Position numbers and translations under genes: made by a program
Origin: Halorubrum sp. Atlit-26R
Lineage (GTDB): Archaea > Halobacteriota > Halobacteria > Halobacteriales > Haloferacaceae
DNA: 64,000 nt
Direction of reading: 5' to 3'
Assembly: GCF_003666015.1 (NCBI RefSeq)
Contig: NZ_QPLT01000014.1
Coordinates: forward strand, 1-64,000
The notes under the pieces: model-generated
Told to the model about the DNA's origin: nothing
Seen by the model: the letters and a program-made list of their open reading frames with translations, nothing else
Database searches by the model: none
In this document: positions 1-8,634 of the stretch, piece after piece
How the letters are laid out: each line of letters begins with the position of its first letter
Position numbering within the stretch: position 1 is the stretch's first letter

Positions 1-2
1 TT

Positions 3-155
3 CAACATGGAAATCGGAATGCTATCGAACGTGTCTTTTGGGAAATAGAACGCCGAACATCATCGTTTGCGAATAGTTTTAGCAATGTCGCGTTAGAGAC
101 AGCTCAAAACTGGCTCGAAGCCTTCGCCGTCTACCACAATTCACGCCAAACTTAA
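3..155 (+). CDS. IS6-family transposase, C-terminal part (cut by window edge)
   Basis: Reading frame 3 from the window edge gives about 50 residues ending at the TAA at 153-155. It contains GNRNAIERVFWEIERRTSSF and then LETAQNWLEAFAVYHNSRQT, which matches the C-terminal end of IS6-family DDE transposases of haloarchaea. There the conserved glutamate sits in an N-x-x-E-R context, and the chain ends soon after a W-x-x-A-F motif. The N-terminal DDE part lies outside the window, so I cannot say whether the gene is intact. The frame is more AT-rich than the genes after it, as expected for a mobile element. Family assignment is from remembered motif similarity. Confidence 0.7.
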   Translation, partial: QHGNRNAIERVFWEIERRTSSFANSFSNVALETAQNWLEAFAVYHNSRQT

Positions 156-345
156 CGCGACCGACGGCGGACGCCGCCTTCGGAACTTTCCGCAGTCGCC
201 CGTGATAGCTTTCCACGACGCCGACCGCATGTTCCCGACCACCCACGACGCCAAGGAGACCACCTAATACCGGAATCTGATGTTCGGGTCGATCACCCGT
301 ACGACGTTTCAGACCCTTCTTCGGCCACTGTGCCCCGTGAGATAA
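156..345. other. Gene-free stretch between the transposase and the iterons
   Basis: No convincing gene is visible. A CCACTGTGCC at 324-333 reads GGCACAGTGG on the other strand, which resembles the GGCACTGT-type ends of IS6 elements. It lies about 170 bases past the transposase stop, farther than usual, so it may be coincidence or a degraded end. Confidence 0.35.
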
Positions 346-488
346 CTAAGACACACATCTGTGACGCACGCCTACGGCACAAGTCTAAGACACATATCTA
401 AGACACTGGCGTAAGAAACTTATCTAAGAAAGATAGGTAAGACAGTAATCTGAGTGTCTGACGCACATTTATTACGCAAGACACGCAT
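346..488 (+). repeat. Array of eleven imperfect 13-bp direct repeats (iterons / candidate centromere)
   Basis: Starting at 346, the sequence falls into consecutive 13-base units. The best copies are CTAAGACACACAT (346), CTAAGACACATAT (385), CTAAGACACTGGC (398), GTAAGAAACTTAT (411), CTAAGAAAGATAG (424), GTAAGACAGTAAT (437) and GCAAGACACGCAT (476). Units at 359, 372, 450 and 463 are weaker but keep the register. The consensus is about YTAAGACACNNAT. The array is AT-richer than its surroundings and ends 9 bases before the parA start. In plasmid partition cassettes, iterons next to the operon often serve as both centromere and operator; that role here is inference. Confidence 0.7.
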
Positions 489-497
489 CTCACGTAC

Positions 498-1382
498 ATG
501 CTAGCGTACACGGTATACAGCGAGGCGGGCGGCGTCGGGAAGACGTCGCTCGCGGTGAACGCCGCCGTCGCGCACCGGCGGGCGGGGCTCGACGTGCTCG
601 TCGTCCCGCTGGACCCGCAGGACGGCGACCTGAGCCGGCTGCTCGGCGTCGACGGCGACAGGGCCGACCCGAGCGCCGACAGCCTCGTCCGGCACATGGT
701 CGGGAGCCCTCGGGGTCCGTTCGAGGACCTCGTGGAGTCGGTCGAGGGGATCGACGTGGTCCCGGAACACAACTCGCTGTCCGACCTCACCCAACACTTG
801 GACCGCGAACAGCAGAAGGCCGAGGACTTCGGCGACGCGTACAACGTTCACGCGCAACTGCGGCGGGTCCTCGGCGAGGCGGGCGTCCCGGACGAGTACG
901 ACATCCTGATCTGTGACCCGCCGGCGACCGAGGGGTCGCACCTCTACAACGCGATCTACGCGACGCGGAACCTGCTGCTTCCGATCGAACCGTCGGCCAA
1001 GGGACGCGCCGCGGTCGAGGGGCTCGAAGACCTCGCGACCAACTTCGCGGACCAGCTCAACATCGACGTCGGCGTGTTGGGCGCCGTCCCGATCGGGTTC
1101 AAGGCCACCCGCGACCAGGAGGCGATGTTGGAGTCGGTGCCGTACGAGGTCCCCGAGGTCATCGGCGACCGGACGTCGCTGATGGAGGGGTGTTGGCGCC
1201 AGCAGTGTTCGGCGTTCGAGTACGTCCGACGCCACCGGAATCGGCGCCGCGAGTACGAGGTCGAGACGCTCGCGCAGTTCGACCGCATCGCCCGGTTCGT
1301 CGAGCGACAGGGCGGCGTCGAGGCGCCGGCGCCGCCGGAGCCGGGCGCCGTGGACGAGGACGAACCGGAGGTGACCGTCTGA
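498..1382 (+). CDS. parA: ParA/MinD-family partition ATPase
   Basis: This 294-residue P-loop ATPase has the deviant Walker A motif near its N-terminus (SEAGGVGKTS, residues 8-17) typical of ParA/Soj proteins. It also has a Walker A' stretch (VVPLDPQDGDLS) and a Walker B-like ILICDPPAT near residue 137. ParA ATPases form ATP-dependent dimers on DNA and move or space plasmids or chromosomes through a DNA-binding partner. The KGG lysine position is E-A-G-G here, and the catalytic lysine of GKT is present. The C-terminal 25 residues are acidic and proline-rich. The ATG at 498 lies just after the iteron array. The stop overlaps the next start (TGATG), so the two genes are probably one operon. Confidence 0.85.
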   Translation: MLAYTVYSEAGGVGKTSLAVNAAVAHRRAGLDVLVVPLDPQDGDLSRLLGVDGDRADPSADSLVRHMVGSPRGPFEDLVESVEGIDVVPEHNSLSDLTQHLDREQQKAEDFGDAYNVHAQLRRVLGEAGVPDEYDILICDPPATEGSHLYNAIYATRNLLLPIEPSAKGRAAVEGLEDLATNFADQLNIDVGVLGAVPIGFKATRDQEAMLESVPYEVPEVIGDRTSLMEGCWRQQCSAFEYVRRHRNRRREYEVETLAQFDRIARFVERQGGVEAPAPPEPGAVDEDEPEVTV

Positions 1383-1903
1383 TGGGCGGCTTCAAGAGCG
1401 GTGCGGCCGACGACGACTGGGGAGACGCGGCGTCGACCCCCGACTCCGGGTCGGCGGGCGATTCGGAGCAGGAGGGCGATTCAGAGCCGGGACGCGATTC
1501 GGATCCGGAGCGCGCGGAGACCGAGGCCGCCAGCTCCGCGCCGGCGGACGAGCGGTTCGACGGGTCCGGCGACCGCGGCCGTGACGGCGGCTCACGGTCG
1601 GCACGTGCCGGCACCCCCGGAGACAGCCCCCGAGCGACCGGTACGGACGCGCAGCCGCAGCGGCGCGATCTGCCGTGGACGCTGACGCGGAACAGCATCA
1701 CCGACGGGCGCGACCAGACCGTCCAGCTCCACCTCCAGCGGTCGACGGTCGAGGCGCAGCGCGAGGCGGCGCGGACGCTCGAAGCGGAGCTGGGCGAGAC
1801 GGTGAAGAAGGCCGACCTCCGCGAGGCCGCGCTGCTCGTCGGGCTCGAACGCCTCGACGAGGTCGCCGCGACGCTCCGGGAGTGGGGCTACGACCTCGAC
1901 TGA
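1382..1903 (+). CDS. Small ParA-partner protein (candidate centromere-binding protein)
   Basis: This 173-residue protein overlaps the parA stop by one base and is almost certainly co-translated. Residues 1 to about 95 are low-complexity, acidic and probably disordered. The last 75 residues look folded: a short basic lead-in (PWTLTRNSITDGRDQTVQLH), then helices rich in E/R/A ending in EWGYDLD. The pattern 'VQLHLQRSTVEAQREA...VKKADLREAALLVGL' is compatible with a ribbon-helix-helix or other small DNA-binding fold. I do not recognise a named family. A ParB/SegB-like role is inferred from position next to ParA and the iterons. No ParB nuclease-like domain is visible. Confidence 0.6.
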   Translation: MGGFKSGAADDDWGDAASTPDSGSAGDSEQEGDSEPGRDSDPERAETEAASSAPADERFDGSGDRGRDGGSRSARAGTPGDSPRATGTDAQPQRRDLPWTLTRNSITDGRDQTVQLHLQRSTVEAQREAARTLEAELGETVKKADLREAALLVGLERLDEVAATLREWGYDLD

Positions 1904-1957
1904 GCGGCCGCCGGCGGCGAGGCCGTCGTACCGGCCGCCGCCCACCCCGACGCCGGA

Positions 1958-4762
1958 CTACTCTTCTTGCTTCGCGTCGTCCGGCCCCCTTGTCTCTCCC
2001 GTGTCGCCGGGATCGCTGTGCCTCTTCTCTGAACGCGGCCGCGATTCCGAGGGAGAAGCCGACGAGTATCGCGCCCGCCAGCTCAGCTTGTGGAGCTCTA
2101 TCGCGACCGCGATCGTCGCGGCCGTCGCGGCGAGGACGAGCCACAGCTCCCCGGCGACGGGCGCCGTGCCGAGGACGCGCTGTCCGGCCGGGAGATACAT
2201 CGCGCCGACGTGGATCAGCAGCGCCGCGACGGTCCCGGTGAGCAGTATCGGGCTCCGCAGCGGCGAGAGCCGGAACAGCGAGGTCGTCTCGGACCGGGCG
2301 TTGCCGATGTTGACGATCTCGAATAAGACGATCAGTAGCAACAGGTGGTTCCGGGCGGCCGCCTCGGAGAGCCCGCGGTCCAGCAGCCAGTCGAAGGCGC
2401 CGAACCCGATCACGCCGATGACGAGCGCGGAGACGACCGTCCGCTCGATCATGACCCGATTGAATATCCGCTCGTCCGGCGGACGCGGGGGCCGCTCCAA
2501 CACGTCTCCCTCCTCGGGCTCGAACGCCAGCGCGACGTCCTGAATCCCGTTGGTGACGAGGTTCAGCCACAGGATCTGGACGGGCAAGAGCGGAAGCGGC
2601 AGGCCGGCGGCGAGGCTCGACAGGACGAGCACCACCTCGCCGGCGCCGGTCGAGACGAGGAGGAAGACGATCTTCCGGACGTTGTCGAAGGCGACGCGCC
2701 CCTGCTTGATCCCAGCCACGATCGTCGCGAAGTCGTCGTCGCTGATGACGAGCTCGGCGGCGTCGCGCGCGACGTCGGTCCCCGTCTTCCCCATGGCGAT
2801 GCCGATGTTCGCCTGCCGGAGCGCCGGCGCGTCGTTGACGCCGTCGCCCGTCACCGCCACGTAGTGACCCGCGTTCCGGGCGGCGCGCACGAGCGCGAGC
2901 TTCTGGTCCGGCGAGACCCGGGCGAACACCCGCGTCGCGTCGAGCAGCTCGGCGAGTTCGTCGTCGGTGGCGTCGGCCAGCTCGGCCCCAGTGGTGACCT
3001 CGTCGTCCGAGTCGGCGAGCCCGATCGTGCGAGCGACGGCGAGGGCGGTCTCCGGGTGGTCGCCGGTGATCATCGTCACGGCGACCCCGGCGCGACGCGC
3101 CGCGGCGATCGCGTCGGCCACGCCCGGTCGCGGCGGGTCTATCAGCCCGATCAGCCCCAGCAAGGTCAGATCGTCCGGGTCGCCGTTGTCGCCGCTGCCC
3201 GACGCCTCGCTGCCCGCCCTGCTTCGGGGAGCCGCCCCCTCGGCGACGGCGAGGACGCGGTACCCGTCGCGGGCCATCTCGGCCGCCCGCGATCGGAGCG
3301 TCGAGCGCGAGAACTCCCCGCCCGCGGCGTCGGTACACATCTCGATCACGCGCTCCGGGGCGCCCTTGACGAACGTCCGGTCCCCGTCCGCGGTCCGATG
3401 GACGGTCGCCGCGTATCGACGCTCGGGCTCGAAGGGGGTCTCGCCGACCTGCGGGCGCGACGCGACCGCCGACCCGCGGTCCACCCCGAGCTTGCGGCCG
3501 AGCGCGAGGAGCGCGACGTCGGTCGGGTCGCCGCGCCGTACCCACTCGTCCCCGCGCCGGTGGAGGTCGCCCTCGTTACACAGGACGGCCGCCGTGGCGA
3601 GCCGTGTGAGTTCGTCCTCGTGTGCCGGACTCGGCGGGCGGCCGTCCCGGAGCACCTCGCCGGCCGGGTCGTACCCCTCTCCGGTCACCTCGAAGTCGGC
3701 GCCGTCCGGGAGCCGGACCCGCTTTGCGGTCAGCTCGTTCGCGGTCAGGGTGCCGGTCTTGTCGGAGGCGATCAGCGTACAGCTCCCGAGCCCCTCGACG
3801 GCGACCAACCGTCGAACGATGACGCCGACCGCGGCCATGCGCCGGCTCGCCACCCCCAGCGCCACCGTGATCCCGACCGGGAGCCCCTCCGGGATCGCCG
3901 ACACGGCCAGCGCCACCGCGAACAGGAACATCTCGACGGCGTCGTACTGGCGCACGAAGATCCCCAGCAGCGCCGTGGCCGCCGCGGCGGCGAGCACGGC
4001 GAGCCCGACGATGCGTGTGAACCGCTCCATGCGCGCGACGAGCGGCGGCTTCCCGCCCTCGACGGCGGTGACGTCCTCGGCCAGTCGCCCGACGACCGTG
4101 TCGGCGCCGGTCTCGACGACGACGCCGCGCCCGCGACCGCGAGCGACCACCGTTCCGGCGTACGCGGCGTTCCGTCGGTCCCCGAGCGGCGTCGCCTCGT
4201 CGCCCCGCCAGGCCTCGCGTTTCGACGCCGGCTCGCTCTCACCGGTGAGCGCCGACTCGTCGACTTCGAGCCCGCGCGTCGAGGACAGCCGGACGTCGGC
4301 GGGGACCCGCGAGCCCGATTCGAGGAGGACGACGTCGCCCGGAACGAGCTCCTCGCCGTCGACGTCTCGCACCTCTCCGTCGCGGACGACGGTCGCCCGC
4401 GTGCGGATGAGCTGACGGAGCGCCTGACTGCTGCGTTCCGCGCGCCATTCTTGAAGGCCGCCGACGAGCGCGTTCACAAGGAGTACCGCGGCGATGAACG
4501 CGGCGTCCGTCGTCTCGCCGATCCCGACCGAGACGAGCGCCGCCACCCCGAGGATGTAGATGAGGGGATTCCTGAACTGGCGGAGGAGGACCTGCCACGC
4601 GGTTACCGGCTTCGGCTGCGGAAGCCGGTTCGGCCCGTATTCGGCGCGACGGCGGGCGACCTCCTCGGAGCCGAGCCCCTCCGGGTCGGCCGCGAGCGCG
4701 TCGTACACCTCCTCGATGTCCCGCGAGTGCCAGGGCTCGCCGTCGGCGTCGGCAGCGGCCAT
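1958..4762 (-). CDS. Type II P-type cation-transporting ATPase
   Basis: This 934-residue ion pump has all P-type ATPase landmarks. They are an N-terminal cation-ATPase domain, the actuator motif TGES (173-176), PEGL in the fourth membrane helix (291-294), the phosphorylated Asp in DKTGTLT (D334), KGAP in the nucleotide domain, MITGDHPET, and the hinge TGDGVNDAPAL. At least eight hydrophobic helices are seen. In helix 6 the usual N-L-V-T-D-G is NLVTNGIQDVALAFE, so the SERCA-like aspartate is Asn. This leaves the transported ion (Ca2+, Na+, Mg2+ or other) uncertain. I start at the ATG at 4762, because the frame upstream of it is basic and unlike the family. It is transcribed divergently from the next ATPase. 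Confidence 0.88.
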   Translation of the reverse strand: MAAADADGEPWHSRDIEEVYDALAADPEGLGSEEVARRRAEYGPNRLPQPKPVTAWQVLLRQFRNPLIYILGVAALVSVGIGETTDAAFIAAVLLVNALVGGLQEWRAERSSQALRQLIRTRATVVRDGEVRDVDGEELVPGDVVLLESGSRVPADVRLSSTRGLEVDESALTGESEPASKREAWRGDEATPLGDRRNAAYAGTVVARGRGRGVVVETGADTVVGRLAEDVTAVEGGKPPLVARMERFTRIVGLAVLAAAAATALLGIFVRQYDAVEMFLFAVALAVSAIPEGLPVGITVALGVASRRMAAVGVIVRRLVAVEGLGSCTLIASDKTGTLTANELTAKRVRLPDGADFEVTGEGYDPAGEVLRDGRPPSPAHEDELTRLATAAVLCNEGDLHRRGDEWVRRGDPTDVALLALGRKLGVDRGSAVASRPQVGETPFEPERRYAATVHRTADGDRTFVKGAPERVIEMCTDAAGGEFSRSTLRSRAAEMARDGYRVLAVAEGAAPRSRAGSEASGSGDNGDPDDLTLLGLIGLIDPPRPGVADAIAAARRAGVAVTMITGDHPETALAVARTIGLADSDDEVTTGAELADATDDELAELLDATRVFARVSPDQKLALVRAARNAGHYVAVTGDGVNDAPALRQANIGIAMGKTGTDVARDAAELVISDDDFATIVAGIKQGRVAFDNVRKIVFLLVSTGAGEVVLVLSSLAAGLPLPLLPVQILWLNLVTNGIQDVALAFEPEEGDVLERPPRPPDERIFNRVMIERTVVSALVIGVIGFGAFDWLLDRGLSEAAARNHLLLLIVLFEIVNIGNARSETTSLFRLSPLRSPILLTGTVAALLIHVGAMYLPAGQRVLGTAPVAGELWLVLAATAATIAVAIELHKLSWRARYSSASPSESRPRSEKRHSDPGDTGETRGPDDAKQEE

Positions 4763-4938
4763 CGGTTCCGAGGAGTACGCCTGCGAGCGACTTAGAACTC
4801 CGGACGAGGGGAACCGCCGTTCGCCGCGACCGAGCGGTCGTCGCTCCGTACCGCTCGCTCGGCGCGCCCGCTCGGCGCCGCGCGCGGCGGCCAGCGTCCG
4901 CGGCAAGTACCATTAGGGACGCCCGCGAACTACGAGGC

Positions 4939-7599
4939 GTGAGCGACCAGCCGCACAGCCGGCCGCCCGAGGCGGTGTTGGCGACCCATCAGAGCAGTCC
5001 GGCGGGGCTGACGGCCGACGAGGCCGGCGAGCGGCTCGCCGCGTCCGGGCGCAACGAGGTCACCGGGGCCGGCGGACGGACGCCGCGGGCGATCCTGCTG
5101 GCGCAGTTCGACAGCGTCCTCATCTGGGTCCTGCTGGCGGCGGCCCTGCTCTCCGCCGTGGCGGGACACGCCGTCGACGCCGTCCTCATCGTCGTCATCG
5201 TCGCCGTGAACGGGGTCTTCGGGTTCGTTCAGGACTACCGCGCCGAGCGGAGCCTCGAATCGCTCCGGCGGCTGACCGCGCCGACCGCGGTCGTCCGCCG
5301 CGACGGCGAGGCGACGGCGGTAGACGCCGCGGAGCTGGTCGTCGGCGACGTGATCGAACTGGGGAGCGGGGCCGTCGTCCCGGCCGACGGGCGGGTGATA
5401 GAGAGCGTCGACCTCGAGGTCGACGAGGCCGCGCTCACCGGCGAGAGCGCGCCCGTCGCGAAGTCGCCGGAGCCGGTCGACGCGGACGCTCCGCTCGCCG
5501 AGCGGGAGAGCATGGTGTTCGGCGGGACGAGCGTCACGCGCGGGCGAGGCGTCGCGGTCGTCACCGCGACCGGGATGGACAGCGAGGTCGGCTCGATCGC
5601 CCGCGAGCTCGCGGCCACCGAGGAGACGGAGACGCCGCTCCAGTCGGAATTAGACCAACTCGGCCGCCGGCTCGGCCTCGGCGTTTCCGTGCTGGCCGCG
5701 CTCGTGGTTCCGCTGCTGGTCGCGCGGGACACGCCCCTGGTCGAGTCCGGACTGACCGCGGTGTCGCTGGCCGTCGCCGCGATCCCGGAGGGGCTGCCCG
5801 CCGTGGTGACGCTGACGCTCGCGCTCGGCGTGCGGCGCATGGCCGCGGAGAACGCGCTCGTCCGTCGGCTGCCCGCCGTCGAGGCGCTGGGCTCGGTGAG
5901 CGTCGTCTGTACCGACAAGACCGGCACGCTCACCGAGGGACGGATGACCGTCAGCAGGGCGTGGACCCACGACGAGACGACGGACCTACGCGCCGTCGGC
6001 GCCCCGAACGGCGGCGAGCAGGTGGACGGGAACAGAACAGTCGGCGGGCCGGCCGACGGGGGCCGGACGCTCGACGGAACCGCGGCCGCCGAGGGGGTCG
6101 GTGAGGAGGCCTCGCCCGACCGCCTCTCCCTCCTGTTGCGGGCCGGGTCCCTGTGTAACGACGCCACCGCTGAGGCGGGCGACCCGACGGAGCGCGCGCT
6201 CGTCGACGCGGCCGCGACCCGCGGGATCGACGTCGACGCGCTCCGCGAGGCGAACCCGCGGACCGACGAGGTACCGTTCTCCTCCGAGCGGAAGTGGATG
6301 GGGACCGCCCACGGCGACGTCGGGTACGTCAAGGGCGCTCCGGCGGTCGTCCTGGAGATGTCCGACCGGATCCTCGCGGCCGACGGACCGACGGAGCTCA
6401 CCCAGGAGGCGGCCGACGCGGTCCGCGAGCGCGTCGGGACGTTCGCCGACGACGCCCTCCGGGTGCTCGCGGTCGCCTACACCGACGACACCGAGACCCT
6501 CGGAGAGGGACTGGTGTTCGTCGGGCTCGTCGGACTGATCGACCCGCCGCGGGCGGAGGTCGCCGACGCCCTCGCGGCGACCGAGCGGGCCGGGATCGAC
6601 GTGAAGATGATCACGGGCGACAACGTCCGCACCGCCGCCGCGGTCGCGGGATCGCTCGGCATGGACCGGACGGTCGTCGAGGGGCGCGAGCTCGATCGCT
6701 TAGACGACGCGGCGCTCGCCGAGCGGGTCGAGGCGGTCGACGTCTTCGCCCGCACGTCCCCGCAGCACAAGGTCCGCATCCTCCGGGCGCTCCAGCGGAA
6801 CGGGCACGTCGTCGCGATGACGGGCGACGGCGTCAACGACGCGCCCGCGCTGAAGAGCGCCGACATCGGCGTCTCGATGGGGGTCCGCGGGACCGACGTG
6901 GCGAAGCAGGCGAGCGACGTGGTCCTGTTGGACGACAACTACGCGACCATCGAGCTGGCGATCGAGCGCGGGCGCGCCATCTTCGACAACATCTGGAAGT
7001 TCGTCGCCTTCCTGCTCAGCGCGAACGTCGCGGAGGTCGCGTTGGTCTTCCTCGCCTCGCTGTACGGGTACCTCGTGCTCCCGGCGGTCCAGCTGCTGTG
7101 GATCAACCTGCTCACCGACGGCCTGCCGGCGCTGGCGCTGGGGGCGGACCCGCAGAGCGGCGACGTGATGGAGCGGTCGCCGCGCGACCCAGAGACCGGC
7201 GTCATCGACCGGCCGATGGCGCTGTTCGTCGGCGGGGCCGGGACCGTGTCGACCGCGCTCATGCTCGGGCTGTTGTGGTACGCGCTCGACGGGGCGGCGG
7301 CGGTCACGCCGTACGCGATGACGCTGGTGTTCACGACGTTCGTCTTCCTCGAGTTCGAGAAGCTGTACGTCGTCCGCTGGCTGCGCGGCACCCCGACGCT
7401 CTCGAACCCGTGGCTCGCGCTCGCGGTCGGGGGGTCCGCGGCGTTACAGCTCGCCGTCCTCTACACCCCGCTCAACCGGTACTTCGGCACGGTGCCGCTG
7501 GCCGTCGGTGACTGGGCGCTGGTCGGCGCGATACTCTTCGCCGCGCTGCCGCTGTACGGCGCCGTCGCGGCGGCGGTCAGGCGGTCGACGGACTGGTGA
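4939..7599 (+). CDS. Type II P-type Ca2+-transporting ATPase (PMR1/SERCA-like)
   Basis: This 886-residue membrane pump has TGES (167-170), PEGLPAV in helix 4 (283-289), the phosphorylated D326 in DKTGTLT, KGAP, MITGDN and TGDGVNDAPAL. Helix 6 carries NLLTDGLPALALG, the pattern that binds Ca2+ in SERCA/PMR1 pumps (established for the family). Ca2+ export is therefore a good guess, though Mn2+ or Na+ is possible. The start is a GTG at 4939; no upstream ATG fits. A 50-residue insert rich in Gly/Asp at about 350-395, after the phosphorylation site, looks disordered. It forms a divergent pair with the type II ATPase at 1958-4762. Confidence 0.88.
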   Translation: MSDQPHSRPPEAVLATHQSSPAGLTADEAGERLAASGRNEVTGAGGRTPRAILLAQFDSVLIWVLLAAALLSAVAGHAVDAVLIVVIVAVNGVFGFVQDYRAERSLESLRRLTAPTAVVRRDGEATAVDAAELVVGDVIELGSGAVVPADGRVIESVDLEVDEAALTGESAPVAKSPEPVDADAPLAERESMVFGGTSVTRGRGVAVVTATGMDSEVGSIARELAATEETETPLQSELDQLGRRLGLGVSVLAALVVPLLVARDTPLVESGLTAVSLAVAAIPEGLPAVVTLTLALGVRRMAAENALVRRLPAVEALGSVSVVCTDKTGTLTEGRMTVSRAWTHDETTDLRAVGAPNGGEQVDGNRTVGGPADGGRTLDGTAAAEGVGEEASPDRLSLLLRAGSLCNDATAEAGDPTERALVDAAATRGIDVDALREANPRTDEVPFSSERKWMGTAHGDVGYVKGAPAVVLEMSDRILAADGPTELTQEAADAVRERVGTFADDALRVLAVAYTDDTETLGEGLVFVGLVGLIDPPRAEVADALAATERAGIDVKMITGDNVRTAAAVAGSLGMDRTVVEGRELDRLDDAALAERVEAVDVFARTSPQHKVRILRALQRNGHVVAMTGDGVNDAPALKSADIGVSMGVRGTDVAKQASDVVLLDDNYATIELAIERGRAIFDNIWKFVAFLLSANVAEVALVFLASLYGYLVLPAVQLLWINLLTDGLPALALGADPQSGDVMERSPRDPETGVIDRPMALFVGGAGTVSTALMLGLLWYALDGAAAVTPYAMTLVFTTFVFLEFEKLYVVRWLRGTPTLSNPWLALAVGGSAALQLAVLYTPLNRYFGTVPLAVGDWALVGAILFAALPLYGAVAAAVRRSTDW

Positions 7600-7679
7600 C
7601 TCCCCGAGAGCGAGCCTCTCGGAGGATTCACCGAGATCAGCCCCCGGCTTTACCACCGCAGGGAGCGACAACGGAAGGT

Positions 7680-7970
7680 ATGGCCGCAGTCAGACGCGTC
7701 GTCCTCGACGTGCTGAAGCCGCACGACCCGCCCGTCGTCGAGTTCACGGAGCGGATCGCGGACGTCGACGGCGTCGACGGCGCCACGTGCTCGCTCATCG
7801 AACTCGATCAGGAGGTACAGAACGTCAAGGTCACCGTCGAGGGAGACGATCTGGAGTTCTCGGCGGTAGACCGGGCGGTGGCGGACCTCGGCGGGTCGGT
7901 CCACTCCGTCGATCAGGTCGCGTGCGGCGACTACGCTGTCGCCGACCGCCCGACCCTCCAGGACGGGTAG
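7680..7970 (+). CDS. DUF211 domain protein
   Basis: This 96-residue soluble alpha/beta protein matches the archaeal DUF211 family (COG1888). It begins MAAVRRVVLDVLKPHDPPVV, then 'VDGVDGATCSLIELDQEVQNVKVTVEG', and ends in a predicted ferredoxin-like strand with a C-x-D-Y. Family members are small oligomeric proteins of unknown function, sometimes reported to bind divalent metal. The start at 7680 sits 9 bases before the gene for a VIT-like transporter on the far side of its stop, so the two are probably co-transcribed. Its place between cation ATPases suggests a link to metal homeostasis, which is inference. Confidence 0.85.
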   Translation: MAAVRRVVLDVLKPHDPPVVEFTERIADVDGVDGATCSLIELDQEVQNVKVTVEGDDLEFSAVDRAVADLGGSVHSVDQVACGDYAVADRPTLQDG

Positions 7971-7979
7971 CCAGCGGCG

Positions 7980-8558
7980 ATGTCGATCCGAGGGCTGTTG
8001 GGGCGTCTCGCCGGGAACGAGGACGTCCTCGCGATCTCCCGCCGGTACTTCATCTCGAACGGGTTCGACGGGACGCTCACGTGCGTCGGGATCGTCGTCG
8101 GGGCGGTCCTCTCGGGCGTTCCCGACGGCGCCACGGTCATCGCCATCGGCCTGGGCGCGGCGGTCGGGCTCGGCACGTCGGCCGTCTGGAGCGTCTGGGA
8201 GATCGAGCGCGCCGAGACGCGAGCCGAGATCCGGCGGATCGAACGGGCGATGCTACTGGACCTCGACGACACCCGCGTCCAGCGCGAACGGCGAGGCGCG
8301 AGGGTCGTCCACGCGACGATGAGCGGTCTCGGACCGCTCGTCGGGATCCTCGTCCCCCTGCTGCCGTTCGTCGTCGAGGGATCGCTGCTCACGATGACGG
8401 AGGCCGCGGCGGTCGCCGTCGGCCTCGGCGTCGGCGTGTTGAGCGCGTTCGGCGCGTACATGGGGTCCATCTCCGGGCAGCGATGGTACGTCGCCGCGGC
8501 CCGGATGGGGCTCGCGGGACTCGTCGTGGCCGCGATCAACCTCGTCCTTCCTGGGTGA
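7980..8558 (+). CDS. VIT1/CCC1-like membrane protein (TIGR00267 type)
   Basis: This 192-residue integral membrane protein has the motif ISRRYFISNGFDGTLTCVGI near the N-terminus, followed by about five hydrophobic helices. A cytoplasmic loop rich in R/E ('EIERAETRAEIRRIERAML') lies between helices 2 and 3. It fits the archaeal branch related to the VIT1/CCC1 iron/manganese transporters. In VIT1 proper, metal-binding glutamates lie in the loop after helix 2, and the loop seen here is the corresponding region. Ion specificity cannot be read. The start lies 9 bases after the DUF211 stop. Confidence 0.8.
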   Translation: MSIRGLLGRLAGNEDVLAISRRYFISNGFDGTLTCVGIVVGAVLSGVPDGATVIAIGLGAAVGLGTSAVWSVWEIERAETRAEIRRIERAMLLDLDDTRVQRERRGARVVHATMSGLGPLVGILVPLLPFVVEGSLLTMTEAAAVAVGLGVGVLSAFGAYMGSISGQRWYVAAARMGLAGLVVAAINLVLPG

Positions 8559-8634
8559 GGGTCGGGGCGGTCGCCGGTCGCGAACGGCGACGGTCGCGGA
8601 AACGGTTATGTCGGTGACGGGTCACGGTTCGACA

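Noticed and set aside
346-488. Repeats read as a CRISPR array
   Set aside because: Units are contiguous and imperfect with no spacers and no cas genes nearby.
2345-4795. Long open frame on the plus strand opposite the type II ATPase
   Set aside because: It is a shadow of the ATPase; protein is rich in Arg/Pro/His with no family, as GC-rich antisense frames usually are.
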